Of a stretch of 64,000 bases of DNA, positions 54,960 through 63,505 are shown piece after piece. Numbering within the stretch: position 1 is the stretch's first letter; the number at the start of each line of letters is the position of its first letter. Below the pieces are notes generated by a model. That model saw nothing but the letters and a program-made list of their open reading frames with translations. It was not told the DNA's origin and ran no database searches. Both the position numbers and the translations under genes were made by a program. Source of the DNA: Nitratireductor aestuarii (GTDB lineage: Bacteria > Pseudomonadota > Alphaproteobacteria > Rhizobiales > Rhizobiaceae); assembly GCF_014641695.1 (NCBI RefSeq), contig NZ_BMIF01000001.1:310001-374000 (forward strand), read 5' to 3'.

Positions 54960-56771
54960 ATGCTTGAGCGCAGTCAGGTGCAGGTCATTCCGGGCCAGAG
55001 GTTCTTCTCTGACAGCCGGGACCGGGACTACATCAAGTTTTCAGACATCAAGCAGTTTCTGTGGCGGTTCGCGCCGTTCATCTTCAGCTGCGCCGCAATC
55101 GGCGGGGCGCTAGGCCTGTTCTACATCGTGACCGGCGACCCGATCTATACGGCTCGAACCCAGATCCTGATCGAGCCCAAGATTCCGCAGCTCCTGAACC
55201 AGCAGTCCGAGATCAACCTCTCGCTCGATACGTCCCAGGTGGAGACCCAGATCGCCGTTCTCCGTTCGGAGAAGATCGCCAACATGGTGATCGATGAACT
55301 GGACCTCATGAACAATTCGAGGTTCACCCCGCTCTCCGGAGCACCACTGAGCGTGCGCTTCGAACGGCTTTGGTACCTCCTTGGGCTGAGCAGTACGCCG
55401 ACCAGGTCGACCGAGGCAATGGAAGCGGCACGCCGTGCCGCCCGGGAGCGAAGACTGCGGGCCGGAAGCGAGCAGGGGGAACGGCCGGTCATCAAAGACG
55501 GTGAGATTGACCCAGAGTTTGAGAAGCGCCGCGAGGTCGTCTGGAATTTTGAAGACGGGCTTTCGGTATCACGCGCTGGCGTGTCCTATGCGATCGACAT
55601 CTGGTTTCAGGCGCGTGATCCTGAACTTGCAGCCAGGATTGCCAACGCGACCGCCGGGGCGTTCGTGCGCGAACAGCTTGAGACACGCACCGAAGCCGCG
55701 AGTGAAGGTCTGCGCTGGCTCGAGTCGCGCATCCAGGAAGTTCGCGGTCAGATGAACCATGCCACCAAGATGGCGCAGGAATTCCGCGCCCGCCACGACT
55801 TCAGCATCAGGGATCCGCAGTCCCAGGAGGGACCTACCCTTGAAGAACTGGAAGTGACGGCTGAAACCTACCGCAAGATGTATGAAAGTCTGCTGGCGGC
55901 CTTCACCAGTTCGGTGAACCAGCAGCCGTATCTCATCGCCGACGCCCGCGTGATCAGCGAGGCGACCAGGCCTCTCGTGCAAAGTCATCCGCGCAAGACG
56001 CTGACCATGGCCTTTGGCGTCACGGCGGGTCTGCTGATCGGTCTCGGACTGGCGATCGCGCGACAGCTGACGGACCGCAGCCTGCGCACCCATAGGCAGG
56101 TGCAGGACGAACTCGGGCTCGACGCCATTGCCGAGCTGCCCGTCGTCCGGCTGCGCGGCCACGGCTTCGGCCGGTTCCTTGAGGTGCAGAGAAAGCCGCA
56201 TTCGACCTTCACGCGGAGCCTGCGAGAGGCGATGCGGACGATCATGGTCGCTGATCCTACCGGCAGCGTGCGGGTGATTGGTGTCGTCTCTGCACTGCCG
56301 ACCGATGGCAAGAGCACTGTTGCCTGCAACCTCGCGGCCATATCGGCGGGCGCCGGCAAGCGAACTCTGCTCATTGATGCAGATTCCGACAAGCCGGTTC
56401 TGAGCCGCTATTTCGGCAAGGATGCGCGCCGTCAGGAAACGGGTGGCTTCTCGTTCCTGCCAAGCTCGTCCATCCAGGTGCACGAGCTCATCATGGGCGG
56501 CTCGCATGCTCTGACTTCCTGCAAGGACTACCAATGCATCATCGTGAACCTGCCACCGCTTACCTCGGATGTACCCTTTGTCGAGGCGGCGGGGCTTGTG
56601 GATGCGGTGGTGATCGTTGCCGAGTGGGCGAGGACACCCGTCGAAATGCTGACGGAGCTTGTTGATGAGTTGCGTTCTGCCAAGGTCTCTATGCCGGGCG
56701 TGATCATGACCAAGGTTCGCAGTCTATCTTCGCTGCGCTACCGCAAGCGGCTGTTCTGGTGGGCCCGCTGA
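54960..56771 (+). CDS. ExoP/Wzc-like polysaccharide co-polymerase with degenerate kinase domain
   Basis: 603 residues, start after GGGGGAGG. A Wzz domain spans two membrane helices (about residues 33-57 and 343-368) with periplasmic coiled coil between them. The cytoplasmic part resembles a bacterial tyrosine kinase: Walker A ALPTDGKST (about 444-452) and A' TLLIDAD. The Walker B position reads CIIVNLPPLTSDVP, with Asn where Asp is expected, and the segment between A' and B is about half the usual length. The C-terminus has one Tyr instead of a Tyr cluster. It should set chain length, but autokinase activity is doubtful. Confidence 0.88.
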   Translation: MLERSQVQVIPGQRFFSDSRDRDYIKFSDIKQFLWRFAPFIFSCAAIGGALGLFYIVTGDPIYTARTQILIEPKIPQLLNQQSEINLSLDTSQVETQIAVLRSEKIANMVIDELDLMNNSRFTPLSGAPLSVRFERLWYLLGLSSTPTRSTEAMEAARRAARERRLRAGSEQGERPVIKDGEIDPEFEKRREVVWNFEDGLSVSRAGVSYAIDIWFQARDPELAARIANATAGAFVREQLETRTEAASEGLRWLESRIQEVRGQMNHATKMAQEFRARHDFSIRDPQSQEGPTLEELEVTAETYRKMYESLLAAFTSSVNQQPYLIADARVISEATRPLVQSHPRKTLTMAFGVTAGLLIGLGLAIARQLTDRSLRTHRQVQDELGLDAIAELPVVRLRGHGFGRFLEVQRKPHSTFTRSLREAMRTIMVADPTGSVRVIGVVSALPTDGKSTVACNLAAISAGAGKRTLLIDADSDKPVLSRYFGKDARRQETGGFSFLPSSSIQVHELIMGGSHALTSCKDYQCIIVNLPPLTSDVPFVEAAGLVDAVVIVAEWARTPVEMLTELVDELRSAKVSMPGVIMTKVRSLSSLRYRKRLFWWAR

Positions 56772-56800
56772 GGAATTTCTGACTGTAACGATCGTTTTGA

Positions 56801-56833
56801 AAAGACCCATCTGCCGGCTGCAGGTGGGTCTTT
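56801..56833 (+). terminator. Terminator after the ExoP-like gene
   Basis: AAAGACCCA pairs with TGGGTCTTT, with an inner CTGC/GCAG stem and one wobble, then TCTCT. It starts 29 bp after the stop. The stem is long and T-rich on its 3' side. Confidence 0.85.
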
Positions 56834-57160
56834 CTCTATGATCCGGGCACCTCTTTTTGAGGGGAGTTTTGGAGGGGTAGGAGTGGCCACTGCATGTAGG
56901 TGTAAGCGGGGTAGCTGATAGGCGTATCCCTCACCAATGCACCCTAGGCGGCTACCTCCTTTGCCTTCCTTGATGCAAAGCCCCTGCAATTGAAAACTGT
57001 CCCTGGGATGCAATGCGATTCAGCACTGCCATGGGTGGGTAAAATGAGCAGACATATCCAACGCTCGGGGTTGAAGGACTTTGGCGGCATATCTCGGCCA
57101 GAGGACCGGAAGCAGAATGTACGTGCATGCGCCGGTGGCGAACTGGGTGGTTCGACCAAC
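56834..57160. other. Leader region of the ExoY-like gene
   Basis: About 330 bp between the terminator and the probable ATG. It must hold the promoter and a 5' leader. The frame is open in the last ~170 bp (ATGs at 57044 and 56990), so an N-terminal extension of the ExoY-like protein cannot be excluded. Confidence 0.4.
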
Positions 57161-57877
57161 ATGAGTGTATTTGCGGGGGAGGATGTAACTGTGCTCGTCG
57201 CAGGCAATGATCAGACATCGTTGCATGGGTACGGATACCGGTCGGGCGACTCGCGCCCTGCGCCCATGGGCGGCGCACGAAAGCGCATGCTTGACCTCTT
57301 CGTCGCCATTCTGGCGCTCTTTCTCTCGCTGCCGATCATGCTGATTGCCATGGCCATGATCAAGGCGACGATGGGCGGGCCGGTGTTCTTCAAGCACAGG
57401 CGCGTGGGCTTCGATGGTAAGCCCTTCTACTGCTACAAGTTCCGGACCATGGTGACCAACGGCAACGAGGTTCTCGAGGCCTATCTGCGCGACAATCCGG
57501 AAGCCAGGAAGGAATGGGAGGAAACGCGCAAGCTGCGCAGGGATCCCCGCATCACCTTCGTTGGCCTGATGTTGCGCAAGTCGAGCATCGACGAACTGCC
57601 CCAGCTCTTCAACGTGCTGAAGGGCGAGATGAGCTGTGTGGGGCCGAGGCCGATCGTGACGGAAGAGCTGGAGCGCTATGGCAGTGCGGCAGCCGTCTAC
57701 CTTGCGATGCGGCCTGGCATGACCGGTCTCTGGCAGACGAGTGGTCGCAGCTGCGTCGACTATGCCCGGCGCGTCGCCTTCGACGTTTCCTACTGGCAGA
57801 ACTGGTCGCTGGTGCAGGACCTCTACATTCTCGCCAAGACTGTCGTGGTCGTCGCCAATTTCCGGGAGGCGGCCTGA
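57161..57877 (+). CDS. ExoY-like undecaprenyl-phosphate sugar-1-phosphate transferase
   Basis: 238 residues from the ATG at 57161, which aligns with Sinorhizobium ExoY as I recall it; longer starts give up to 295. Bacterial sugar transferase family: GGARKRMLDLFVAILALFLS with one membrane helix, PVFFKHRRVGFDGKPFYCYK, RTMV, LRKSSIDELPQLFNVLKGEM, CVGPRP and GMTGLWQTSGR. It primes the repeat unit by moving galactose- or glucose-1-phosphate onto the lipid carrier. Confidence 0.93.
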   Translation: MSVFAGEDVTVLVAGNDQTSLHGYGYRSGDSRPAPMGGARKRMLDLFVAILALFLSLPIMLIAMAMIKATMGGPVFFKHRRVGFDGKPFYCYKFRTMVTNGNEVLEAYLRDNPEARKEWEETRKLRRDPRITFVGLMLRKSSIDELPQLFNVLKGEMSCVGPRPIVTEELERYGSAAAVYLAMRPGMTGLWQTSGRSCVDYARRVAFDVSYWQNWSLVQDLYILAKTVVVVANFREAA

Positions 57878-57940
57878 GCCCGCCGAATTGTCTGAAGTGC
57901 AGTTCAGGATGGAACGCCGGCGTCCGCTCCTCTTTCAGCC

Positions 57941-58180
57941 CTACTTCCTGCGCTCCAGCGCTGCCGATGCGGCAAGTCCTGCCAGGTATCCGGCATGTTC
58001 CGCGATGAGGAGAAGAAGGCCCCGGGTGAGAAGGGCGCTTGGCGTCATGTCCACCAGCCAGACGCAGGCAAAGGTTCCCACCACGATCACCAGTGTGAGG
58101 GCCAGGAGTGCCGGCGCACGAAAGCGAAAGCCGACCATGAAGCCAAGGATAGCGACAGCGGCAGCTAGGCCTAGGAGCAA
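57941..58180 (-). CDS. Small membrane protein in the polysaccharide cluster
   Basis: 79 residues from a TTG at 58180, about 7 nt after AAGGGA; longer frames to 58321 lack a site. Almost entirely hydrophobic: LLLGLAAAVAILGFMVGF, ALLALTLVIVVGTFACVWLV and LLLLIAEHAGYLAGLAASAA. In size and topology it resembles ExoX-type modulators that lie beside exoY, but I see no firm motif. It is opposite in strand to its neighbours. Confidence 0.6.
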   Translation of the reverse strand: MLLGLAAAVAILGFMVGFRFRAPALLALTLVIVVGTFACVWLVDMTPSALLTRGLLLLIAEHAGYLAGLAASAALERRK

Positions 58181-58315
58181 CGCAGAGTCCCTTCGTCGTG
58201 ACTGGATAATGCAGCAGATAGTCTGCGCCGCAGACAAAAGCAGAGAATTGGCAGCTTGTGAAGTGGACTTTGAGGGTCCCGCCGTCAACACGCAGGGATG
58301 CGGGGGGAATACCTG

Positions 58316-59725
58316 ATGCAACCGTCGGTAATGGGGTTCGTCGTTTGCGTGGCGCTTTTCTGCGGAGCGAAGCTCTTCCGCAGCTCCATCCTGGTTGCCC
58401 TCATGGCGTCACTAGCATTTGGATCAACCGCCATCGCGTCATTGCCGAGCCTCGGTGGTTCTTCCCCGCTGATCTACACGGTCTTCTGCGGCCTTCTGGT
58501 GCTCAGCGTCGTATGGCACCGCACTGCGCTGCAGGACCTGGGCAGGGCCTTCACCAACTATCCCGCCTTCTGGCTGGTAACGTTGCTGATGGTCTATGCT
58601 GTCATCAGCTGCGTTTTCTTTCCACGCATCTTCGCTGGGCAGACCAGTGTATTCGTGCCGACCAAGCTCGGCGTAAGTGAGCTAGCCCTTGCGCCTGTGT
58701 CGGGCAACATTTCGCAAACCGGCTACTTCGTCCTGGGCGGCATCACCTTCATGGCCGTCTCGCTGCTGTTGATGCGAGGCGTTTCAATTGATGATGTTCG
58801 CAAGGGCTTCTTCGCCTGGGTGTTCTGTCACACCGCAATGGGTGTACTCGACCTTGCCGGCAAGATGGCTGGGCTGGGGGATATCCTTGAGCCGATCCGC
58901 ACCGCCAGCTATGCCATGCTGACCGAGGCGCAGATGTCCGGTTTCTGGCGCATCGCGGGTGCGCAGGCCGAGGCGTCTGGGTTCGCCGGCGTATCGCTGG
59001 CATGTCTGCCGTTCTGTTATGTCTATTGGCGTCGGACCGGGTCGCGGCTGGCTTTGCGGCTCGGGCTCGTGCTTCTGATCCTCGTCATCTTCTCAACCTC
59101 GTCCACCGGATATGTTGGGCTCGCTATTCTCAGCATTCCGGTGATGCTGTCGCTTCTGCGCTCGATCGGCCGCCAGTGGCTTTCCTCTGCGGATGTTCTC
59201 ATCCTTGCCTTGTTCGCCATGGGGTTCTTCGCGGTGCTCCTGATCCTGGTGACGTACCCAAGATTCTTTGATCCGTTTCTGACCCTCTTCGACACCAGTG
59301 TGACCAACAAGATGCAAAGCTCCTCAGGCCAGGAACGCATGTACTGGAACATCAAGAGCCTGCAATCGATGATCGATACGCGCGGGCTCGGGGTAGGTTT
59401 CGGCAGTTCGCGTGCATCCAGCTGGCCGATCGCAGTGGTTTCCCAGCTGGGCATAGCCGGTTCGATGCTGATGGCCTTGGCGGTATTCATGCTCACGCGA
59501 GAGACCAGGGCCTTTCGCCTTAACGCGGATCCTGAGACCCAGGCTGTCGTTGCCGCAACGCGAGCAGCCGTTTTGGGAGGCCTTGTCGCAAGTTCGATGG
59601 TCAGCGGTACGCCAGATCCGGGCATCCTCTTCTTCGTGAGCCTTGCAGTAAGCACCTGCGTTCAGGCGCGATATGCTGACCAGCGCGGAGTCATGACGGC
59701 AGGCATCAGGCATTATCCGGCCTGA
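58316..59725 (+). CDS. Wzy/O-antigen-polymerase-like membrane protein
   Basis: 469 residues from the ATG at 58316 (preceded by GGGGGGA). About 11-12 membrane helices with a larger loop between late helices (TYPRFFDPFLTLFDTSVTNK, then a polar stretch with GQERMYWNIKSL). That arrangement fits polymerases and ligases of the Wzy/WaaL group. Together with the ExoY- and ExoP-like genes it completes a Wzx/Wzy-type set apart from a flippase, which is not in the window. Confidence 0.8.
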   Translation: MQPSVMGFVVCVALFCGAKLFRSSILVALMASLAFGSTAIASLPSLGGSSPLIYTVFCGLLVLSVVWHRTALQDLGRAFTNYPAFWLVTLLMVYAVISCVFFPRIFAGQTSVFVPTKLGVSELALAPVSGNISQTGYFVLGGITFMAVSLLLMRGVSIDDVRKGFFAWVFCHTAMGVLDLAGKMAGLGDILEPIRTASYAMLTEAQMSGFWRIAGAQAEASGFAGVSLACLPFCYVYWRRTGSRLALRLGLVLLILVIFSTSSTGYVGLAILSIPVMLSLLRSIGRQWLSSADVLILALFAMGFFAVLLILVTYPRFFDPFLTLFDTSVTNKMQSSSGQERMYWNIKSLQSMIDTRGLGVGFGSSRASSWPIAVVSQLGIAGSMLMALAVFMLTRETRAFRLNADPETQAVVAATRAAVLGGLVASSMVSGTPDPGILFFVSLAVSTCVQARYADQRGVMTAGIRHYPA

Positions 59726-59772
59726 TTCATATCGAGCTGCATGAAATAAAGGAGTTCAGCAGACCCTTCCGA

Positions 59773-61080
59773 TCATCTCCTGACTGAGGAGGTGATCGAA
59801 ACAGTGTCGGCATTGGTCGTGGCAGCCTGCTTCATGGAGACGAGTACCTCGACCTTGATCGTGTCGCCCGGAAGTACCGGCGTGGACTCGTTGGCCAGAA
59901 TGACGACCGGATTGCCGCTCTCGTCCGTTCTGAGGATCGTGTACTTGACCTGTTCCGACGGGACAGGGGCGAGAAGCTCGCTTTCGTGCAGGAGATGGAG
60001 TGCGGTATCCGCCTTCCGGTTTGTAGCCGCAAGCGAAGCCTCCGTTTCCCGCAGGCTGGTCGCCACTTCGTTGGCGTGACTGGTGCGCAGTTGCACCTTT
60101 TGCAGTTCGGTCCGGCTGATCTCCTGGCGGGCCCGCAACAGGCTCGTTTCCGCCGTCAGCCGCTGGCTCCGCATGCCAGCCAGCGCTCGTTCCAGCTCCA
60201 TCTGCCGGGGGGCCGGTGCGATGCCTCTGGCGACCAGCGAGGTCACGTTGGCCAGTTCCTTCTCGATGGAAGCGATCTGCGTGTCGAGGAAGCCAAGCTG
60301 CTTTTCGAGGGCCACCAACTCGGCCTCGAGGAAGTTGTTCAGGTCGTCAAGCGCCTGGATCTGCGTCTGGATAGCTCGCTGTCGCGACTCGAAGATGAAG
60401 CGTTCCTGCGTCATCGACTGCATGGCGACGACATCATCGCCAAGTCCCGTCAGATCCTCGGGAAAGCTGATCTTCTCGGCACCATTGATCTCCGCTTCCA
60501 GTCGCGCTCGGCGGGCGAGCAGGGTGAGCCTTTCCAGGCCGATGAGGCTGATCTCGCCACGGCTCTGGATGCGCTCGCGCTCGAGGCGCATGAAACGGTC
60601 GGCCTCTCGCCTGAGCCCCCCGGCAAGGCTCACCGCCTGCAGGATCGTCAGGTCAGGCCGATACGGAAATGCGCCTGGCTGGGTGATTTCGCCCAGGATG
60701 AAGAAGGGACGGAACTCCACCACCTCGACGGAGGCATCCGGCCGGCGGCCGAGCCCCATCCGCTCCATAAGACGGTCACCGATCTGCTCGGAAATCTCCG
60801 TGGGTGTCTGCCCGGCTGCCGTTACTTCGCCGGCAAAGGGCAGGGAGAGGTTGCCGTTCGCCCCCACGACGAACACGTCGTTCAGCGCCTTCCATTCGAA
60901 AATTTCGTCACGCGTCGCGCGCCACTCGAAGATCTTGATGCGCACCTTGTCCTGGGGACCGAGCCTGTAATCGTCGGCCTCTGCCCTGAGGGCCGTGGTC
61001 GAAGCGAGTGCGAAGATGAGTGCTGAAATCCCGGTCCTTGCGAGTGATGCATAAGACCTGTTCGTCCGTTTGACGGTCAT
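59773..61080 (-). CDS. ExoF-like polysaccharide export protein
   Basis: 435 residues from the ATG at 61080 after GAGGAGTGAACGC. Signal peptide (about 18-36, ISALIFALASTTALRAEA), then a polysaccharide-export domain (DDYRLGPQDKVRIKIFEWRA, GNLSLPFAGEVTAAGQTPTE), an SLBB-like segment (FFILGEITQPGAFPYRPDLT), a long coiled coil (about 200-340) and a C-terminal beta segment (VLPGDTIKVEV). It matches ExoF, which works with ExoP in export. No lipoprotein Cys is seen. It is co-directional with the glycosyltransferase just upstream. Confidence 0.9.
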   Translation of the reverse strand: MTVKRTNRSYASLARTGISALIFALASTTALRAEADDYRLGPQDKVRIKIFEWRATRDEIFEWKALNDVFVVGANGNLSLPFAGEVTAAGQTPTEISEQIGDRLMERMGLGRRPDASVEVVEFRPFFILGEITQPGAFPYRPDLTILQAVSLAGGLRREADRFMRLERERIQSRGEISLIGLERLTLLARRARLEAEINGAEKISFPEDLTGLGDDVVAMQSMTQERFIFESRQRAIQTQIQALDDLNNFLEAELVALEKQLGFLDTQIASIEKELANVTSLVARGIAPAPRQMELERALAGMRSQRLTAETSLLRARQEISRTELQKVQLRTSHANEVATSLRETEASLAATNRKADTALHLLHESELLAPVPSEQVKYTILRTDESGNPVVILANESTPVLPGDTIKVEVLVSMKQAATTNADTVSITSSVRR

Positions 61081-61091
61081 GCGTTCACTCC

Positions 61092-61967
61092 TCAAAGATG
61101 GATCACATATTCGGGCTCGATGCGCCCCCGTAGCAGATGCGTAAGCGCAAGCAGGTTGCCCCGAAGCCTCCCGCGCCGGTCGATGTAGGGTTCCGGGCGG
61201 ATGCTGTGCAGCAGGTTTGCCGCAAGATTGCGCAGCATCAACGGCAGAAGGAACCTTGCCGGCACGGTGCCCTTGCGCACCAGGTAAACCGGGTTGATCA
61301 CCTGCGAATAGCCGAAGCGCGTGCCGCTCACGCGACCCGCCTTGATGCCCAGATGAACGCCGCGGATGATGTCGACGCCAACCACATCGCCGCGCATCCT
61401 GAGCTGGCTGGTGAAATCGATATCTTCCTGCCAGCCATAGAGCACGAGACGCTCGTCGAAGCGCAGGGTACCGATGGCGCTCGCCCGAATGGACATGTTG
61501 CATCCATAGGCGCCGACGTGTCGCTTCACCCGGCCCTCTTCAAGCAGGTGACGCGACAGCTGGTTGACGATGGCCATGCCCTGGTCCCAGCTCAGCCCCT
61601 CGTTGCGGGCGCCATCTTCCACGACGTGGCCCATGACGACGACCCAGTTGGTCATCTTCCGGAACGCTTCCTCGACCAGATCGAGATAGTCCCGGGCCGG
61701 GATGAAGTCATCGTCGAGGAAGGTGACGATGTCACAGTGCCCAAGCACGTGCTCGATGCCGGCATTGCGTTGCGCCGACGACCCACGTGGTCCGATCACA
61801 TGATCGACAGGGAAGGGCAGTGATGGGTTCGGATCCGGCAGATGGGATGGATCTGGAACGGATAAAACGACCAGATCCGGGAGACGGTCCTGCTGGGCAA
61901 GTTCCTCCAGCAAACGTCCCGCAATTTCCCTGCGCCCCAGTGTGGCGATGATCACTGCCAGTCTCAT
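61092..61967 (-). CDS. Family 2 glycosyltransferase
   Basis: 291 residues from the ATG at 61967 (MRLAVIIATLGRREIAG). GT-A fold: the metal-binding motif is IVTFLDDDFIPARDYLDL, and the acceptor-side acidic residues are in YGWQEDIDFTSQL. A C-terminal helix region is rich in Arg and may be peripheral to the membrane. It ends 11 bp before the ExoF-like gene, so they form an operon. Sugar donor unknown. Confidence 0.9.
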   Translation of the reverse strand: MRLAVIIATLGRREIAGRLLEELAQQDRLPDLVVLSVPDPSHLPDPNPSLPFPVDHVIGPRGSSAQRNAGIEHVLGHCDIVTFLDDDFIPARDYLDLVEEAFRKMTNWVVVMGHVVEDGARNEGLSWDQGMAIVNQLSRHLLEEGRVKRHVGAYGCNMSIRASAIGTLRFDERLVLYGWQEDIDFTSQLRMRGDVVGVDIIRGVHLGIKAGRVSGTRFGYSQVINPVYLVRKGTVPARFLLPLMLRNLAANLLHSIRPEPYIDRRGRLRGNLLALTHLLRGRIEPEYVIHL

Positions 61968-62245
61968 GACGAGCCCCCGCCCGATGTCGTTGAATGATTT
62001 GTTGTCGGGTACTTTAGGAGTGTCACTGGCCAAGTTCACCCTGCGCATTAGTGGGAGCCAGGGTGCCCGTGTTCCACCAAGGGATAGGCCCTTCAACCAT
62101 TGGACTGCATGTCGACCAATTGCTTCCCCGCAGCTACGCCCCAAGGCCTGCTTGCAATTAGATGGCCCGAAAGCCGAACCTCTCCGCCTCAGGCAACGCT
62201 CTTTTTTCGACGGCATGCGTGGCAAATGGCTTGAGGGGGGAATTG

Positions 62246-63505
62246 ATGCAGCAAGCTGTTCGCGTGGCAGCCGAAATCCATCCGCATGAACCGGCCGCAG
62301 GCTGCGTCATCGATCCGAACAAGCGGGTTGCGATCGTGCATGACTGGTGCCCCGATTTCCGGGGCGGCGAGCGGGTGCTCGCCAGACTCTGCAAGCTCTT
62401 TCCGGGTGCCGATGTCTTTACGCTGTTCGACTTCCTGAAGCCCGAGATCAAGGCGGAGCATTTTCCAGGCGTGCGGTTCGAGACGTCTGTCGCCAACCGG
62501 CTGCCGGGCGTGCGCAGATACTATCGCCACCTTTTCCACTTCTGCCCGTTCCTGATCGAGCAGTTCGATGTGACGCGTTATGACCTGGTAATCTCGTCCT
62601 CGGCCGCGTTTTCCCGCGGCGTGCTCACCCGTCCGGACCAGCCCCACATCAGTTACGTCCATAGCCCGGTGCGCTATGCGTGGGACGAGCAGTTTTCCTA
62701 TCTCGATCAGGCGAAGCTGGGTCTTGGGCCGAAGGGGCTGCTGGTGCGCTGGATGCTGCACCGGTTGCGCATGTGGGATGCCCGTACTGCGCATGGCCCA
62801 GACCTGATGCTCGCCAATTCCAACTATGTGCGCCGGCGCATCGGCCGAATCTATGGCCGCGATGCGGACGTGGTCTTTCCACCCGTCGCCGTGGATGAAA
62901 TGCCATTCCGCCCGGTGAAGGACGACTATTATGTGACGGCCTCCTTCCTTGCGCCTTACAAGCGCACGGATCTGGTCATCAAGGCGTTCCGCGCCATGCC
63001 GCATCTGAAGTTGGTTGTCGTTGGCGAAGGCCAGCAGCTGGCGCAGCTGAAGGAACTGCAGGCGCCGAACATCCAGTTCACCGGCTACCTCGCGCGTGAC
63101 GAATACGTGAATACGATCGCAGGCGCGAAGGCCATGGTGTTCGCAGGCTGCGAAGACTTCGGCATCGCGCTCGCCGAAGCCCAGGCAAGCGGAACGCCAC
63201 TCATAGCCTTTGGGCGCGGTGGCGCAGTGGATATCGTCCGGCCGCTTGGCTCAGAACCCAATCCGACCGGCGTTCTCTTCGCGCATCAGACTGAGGAAGC
63301 AATCATCCGGGCGGTAGGCGACTTTGAACGGAGCGGCCACGCGATCCGCCCGGAAGCCTGCCGGATGAACGCGGAGCGCTTTTCTGAAGAAGCCTTCGAT
63401 GAAGGCATACGGGCGGCGGTGCGTACGGTTCAGGCGACCTTTGCGGGCACGGCAGGACGTGCCATGACCGAGGCGGAATCCATCGCCGCCATCAGTTCAA
63501 GGTAG
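62246..63505 (+). CDS. Family 4 glycosyltransferase
   Basis: 419 residues from the ATG at 62246 after GAGGGGGGA; an upstream ATG at 62162 would add 28 residues. GT-B fold with the N-terminal VAIVHDWCPDFRGGERVLARL, YVHSPVRYAWDEQF, and the C-terminal donor-binding region VFAGCEDFGIALAEAQASGTPLIAFGRGGAVD (EDFGIxxAEA motif). A retaining transferase of the mannosyl/galactosyl type, acting on the repeat unit. Its last 76 bp overlap the next, opposite gene. Confidence 0.92.
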   Translation: MQQAVRVAAEIHPHEPAAGCVIDPNKRVAIVHDWCPDFRGGERVLARLCKLFPGADVFTLFDFLKPEIKAEHFPGVRFETSVANRLPGVRRYYRHLFHFCPFLIEQFDVTRYDLVISSSAAFSRGVLTRPDQPHISYVHSPVRYAWDEQFSYLDQAKLGLGPKGLLVRWMLHRLRMWDARTAHGPDLMLANSNYVRRRIGRIYGRDADVVFPPVAVDEMPFRPVKDDYYVTASFLAPYKRTDLVIKAFRAMPHLKLVVVGEGQQLAQLKELQAPNIQFTGYLARDEYVNTIAGAKAMVFAGCEDFGIALAEAQASGTPLIAFGRGGAVDIVRPLGSEPNPTGVLFAHQTEEAIIRAVGDFERSGHAIRPEACRMNAERFSEEAFDEGIRAAVRTVQATFAGTAGRAMTEAESIAAISSR

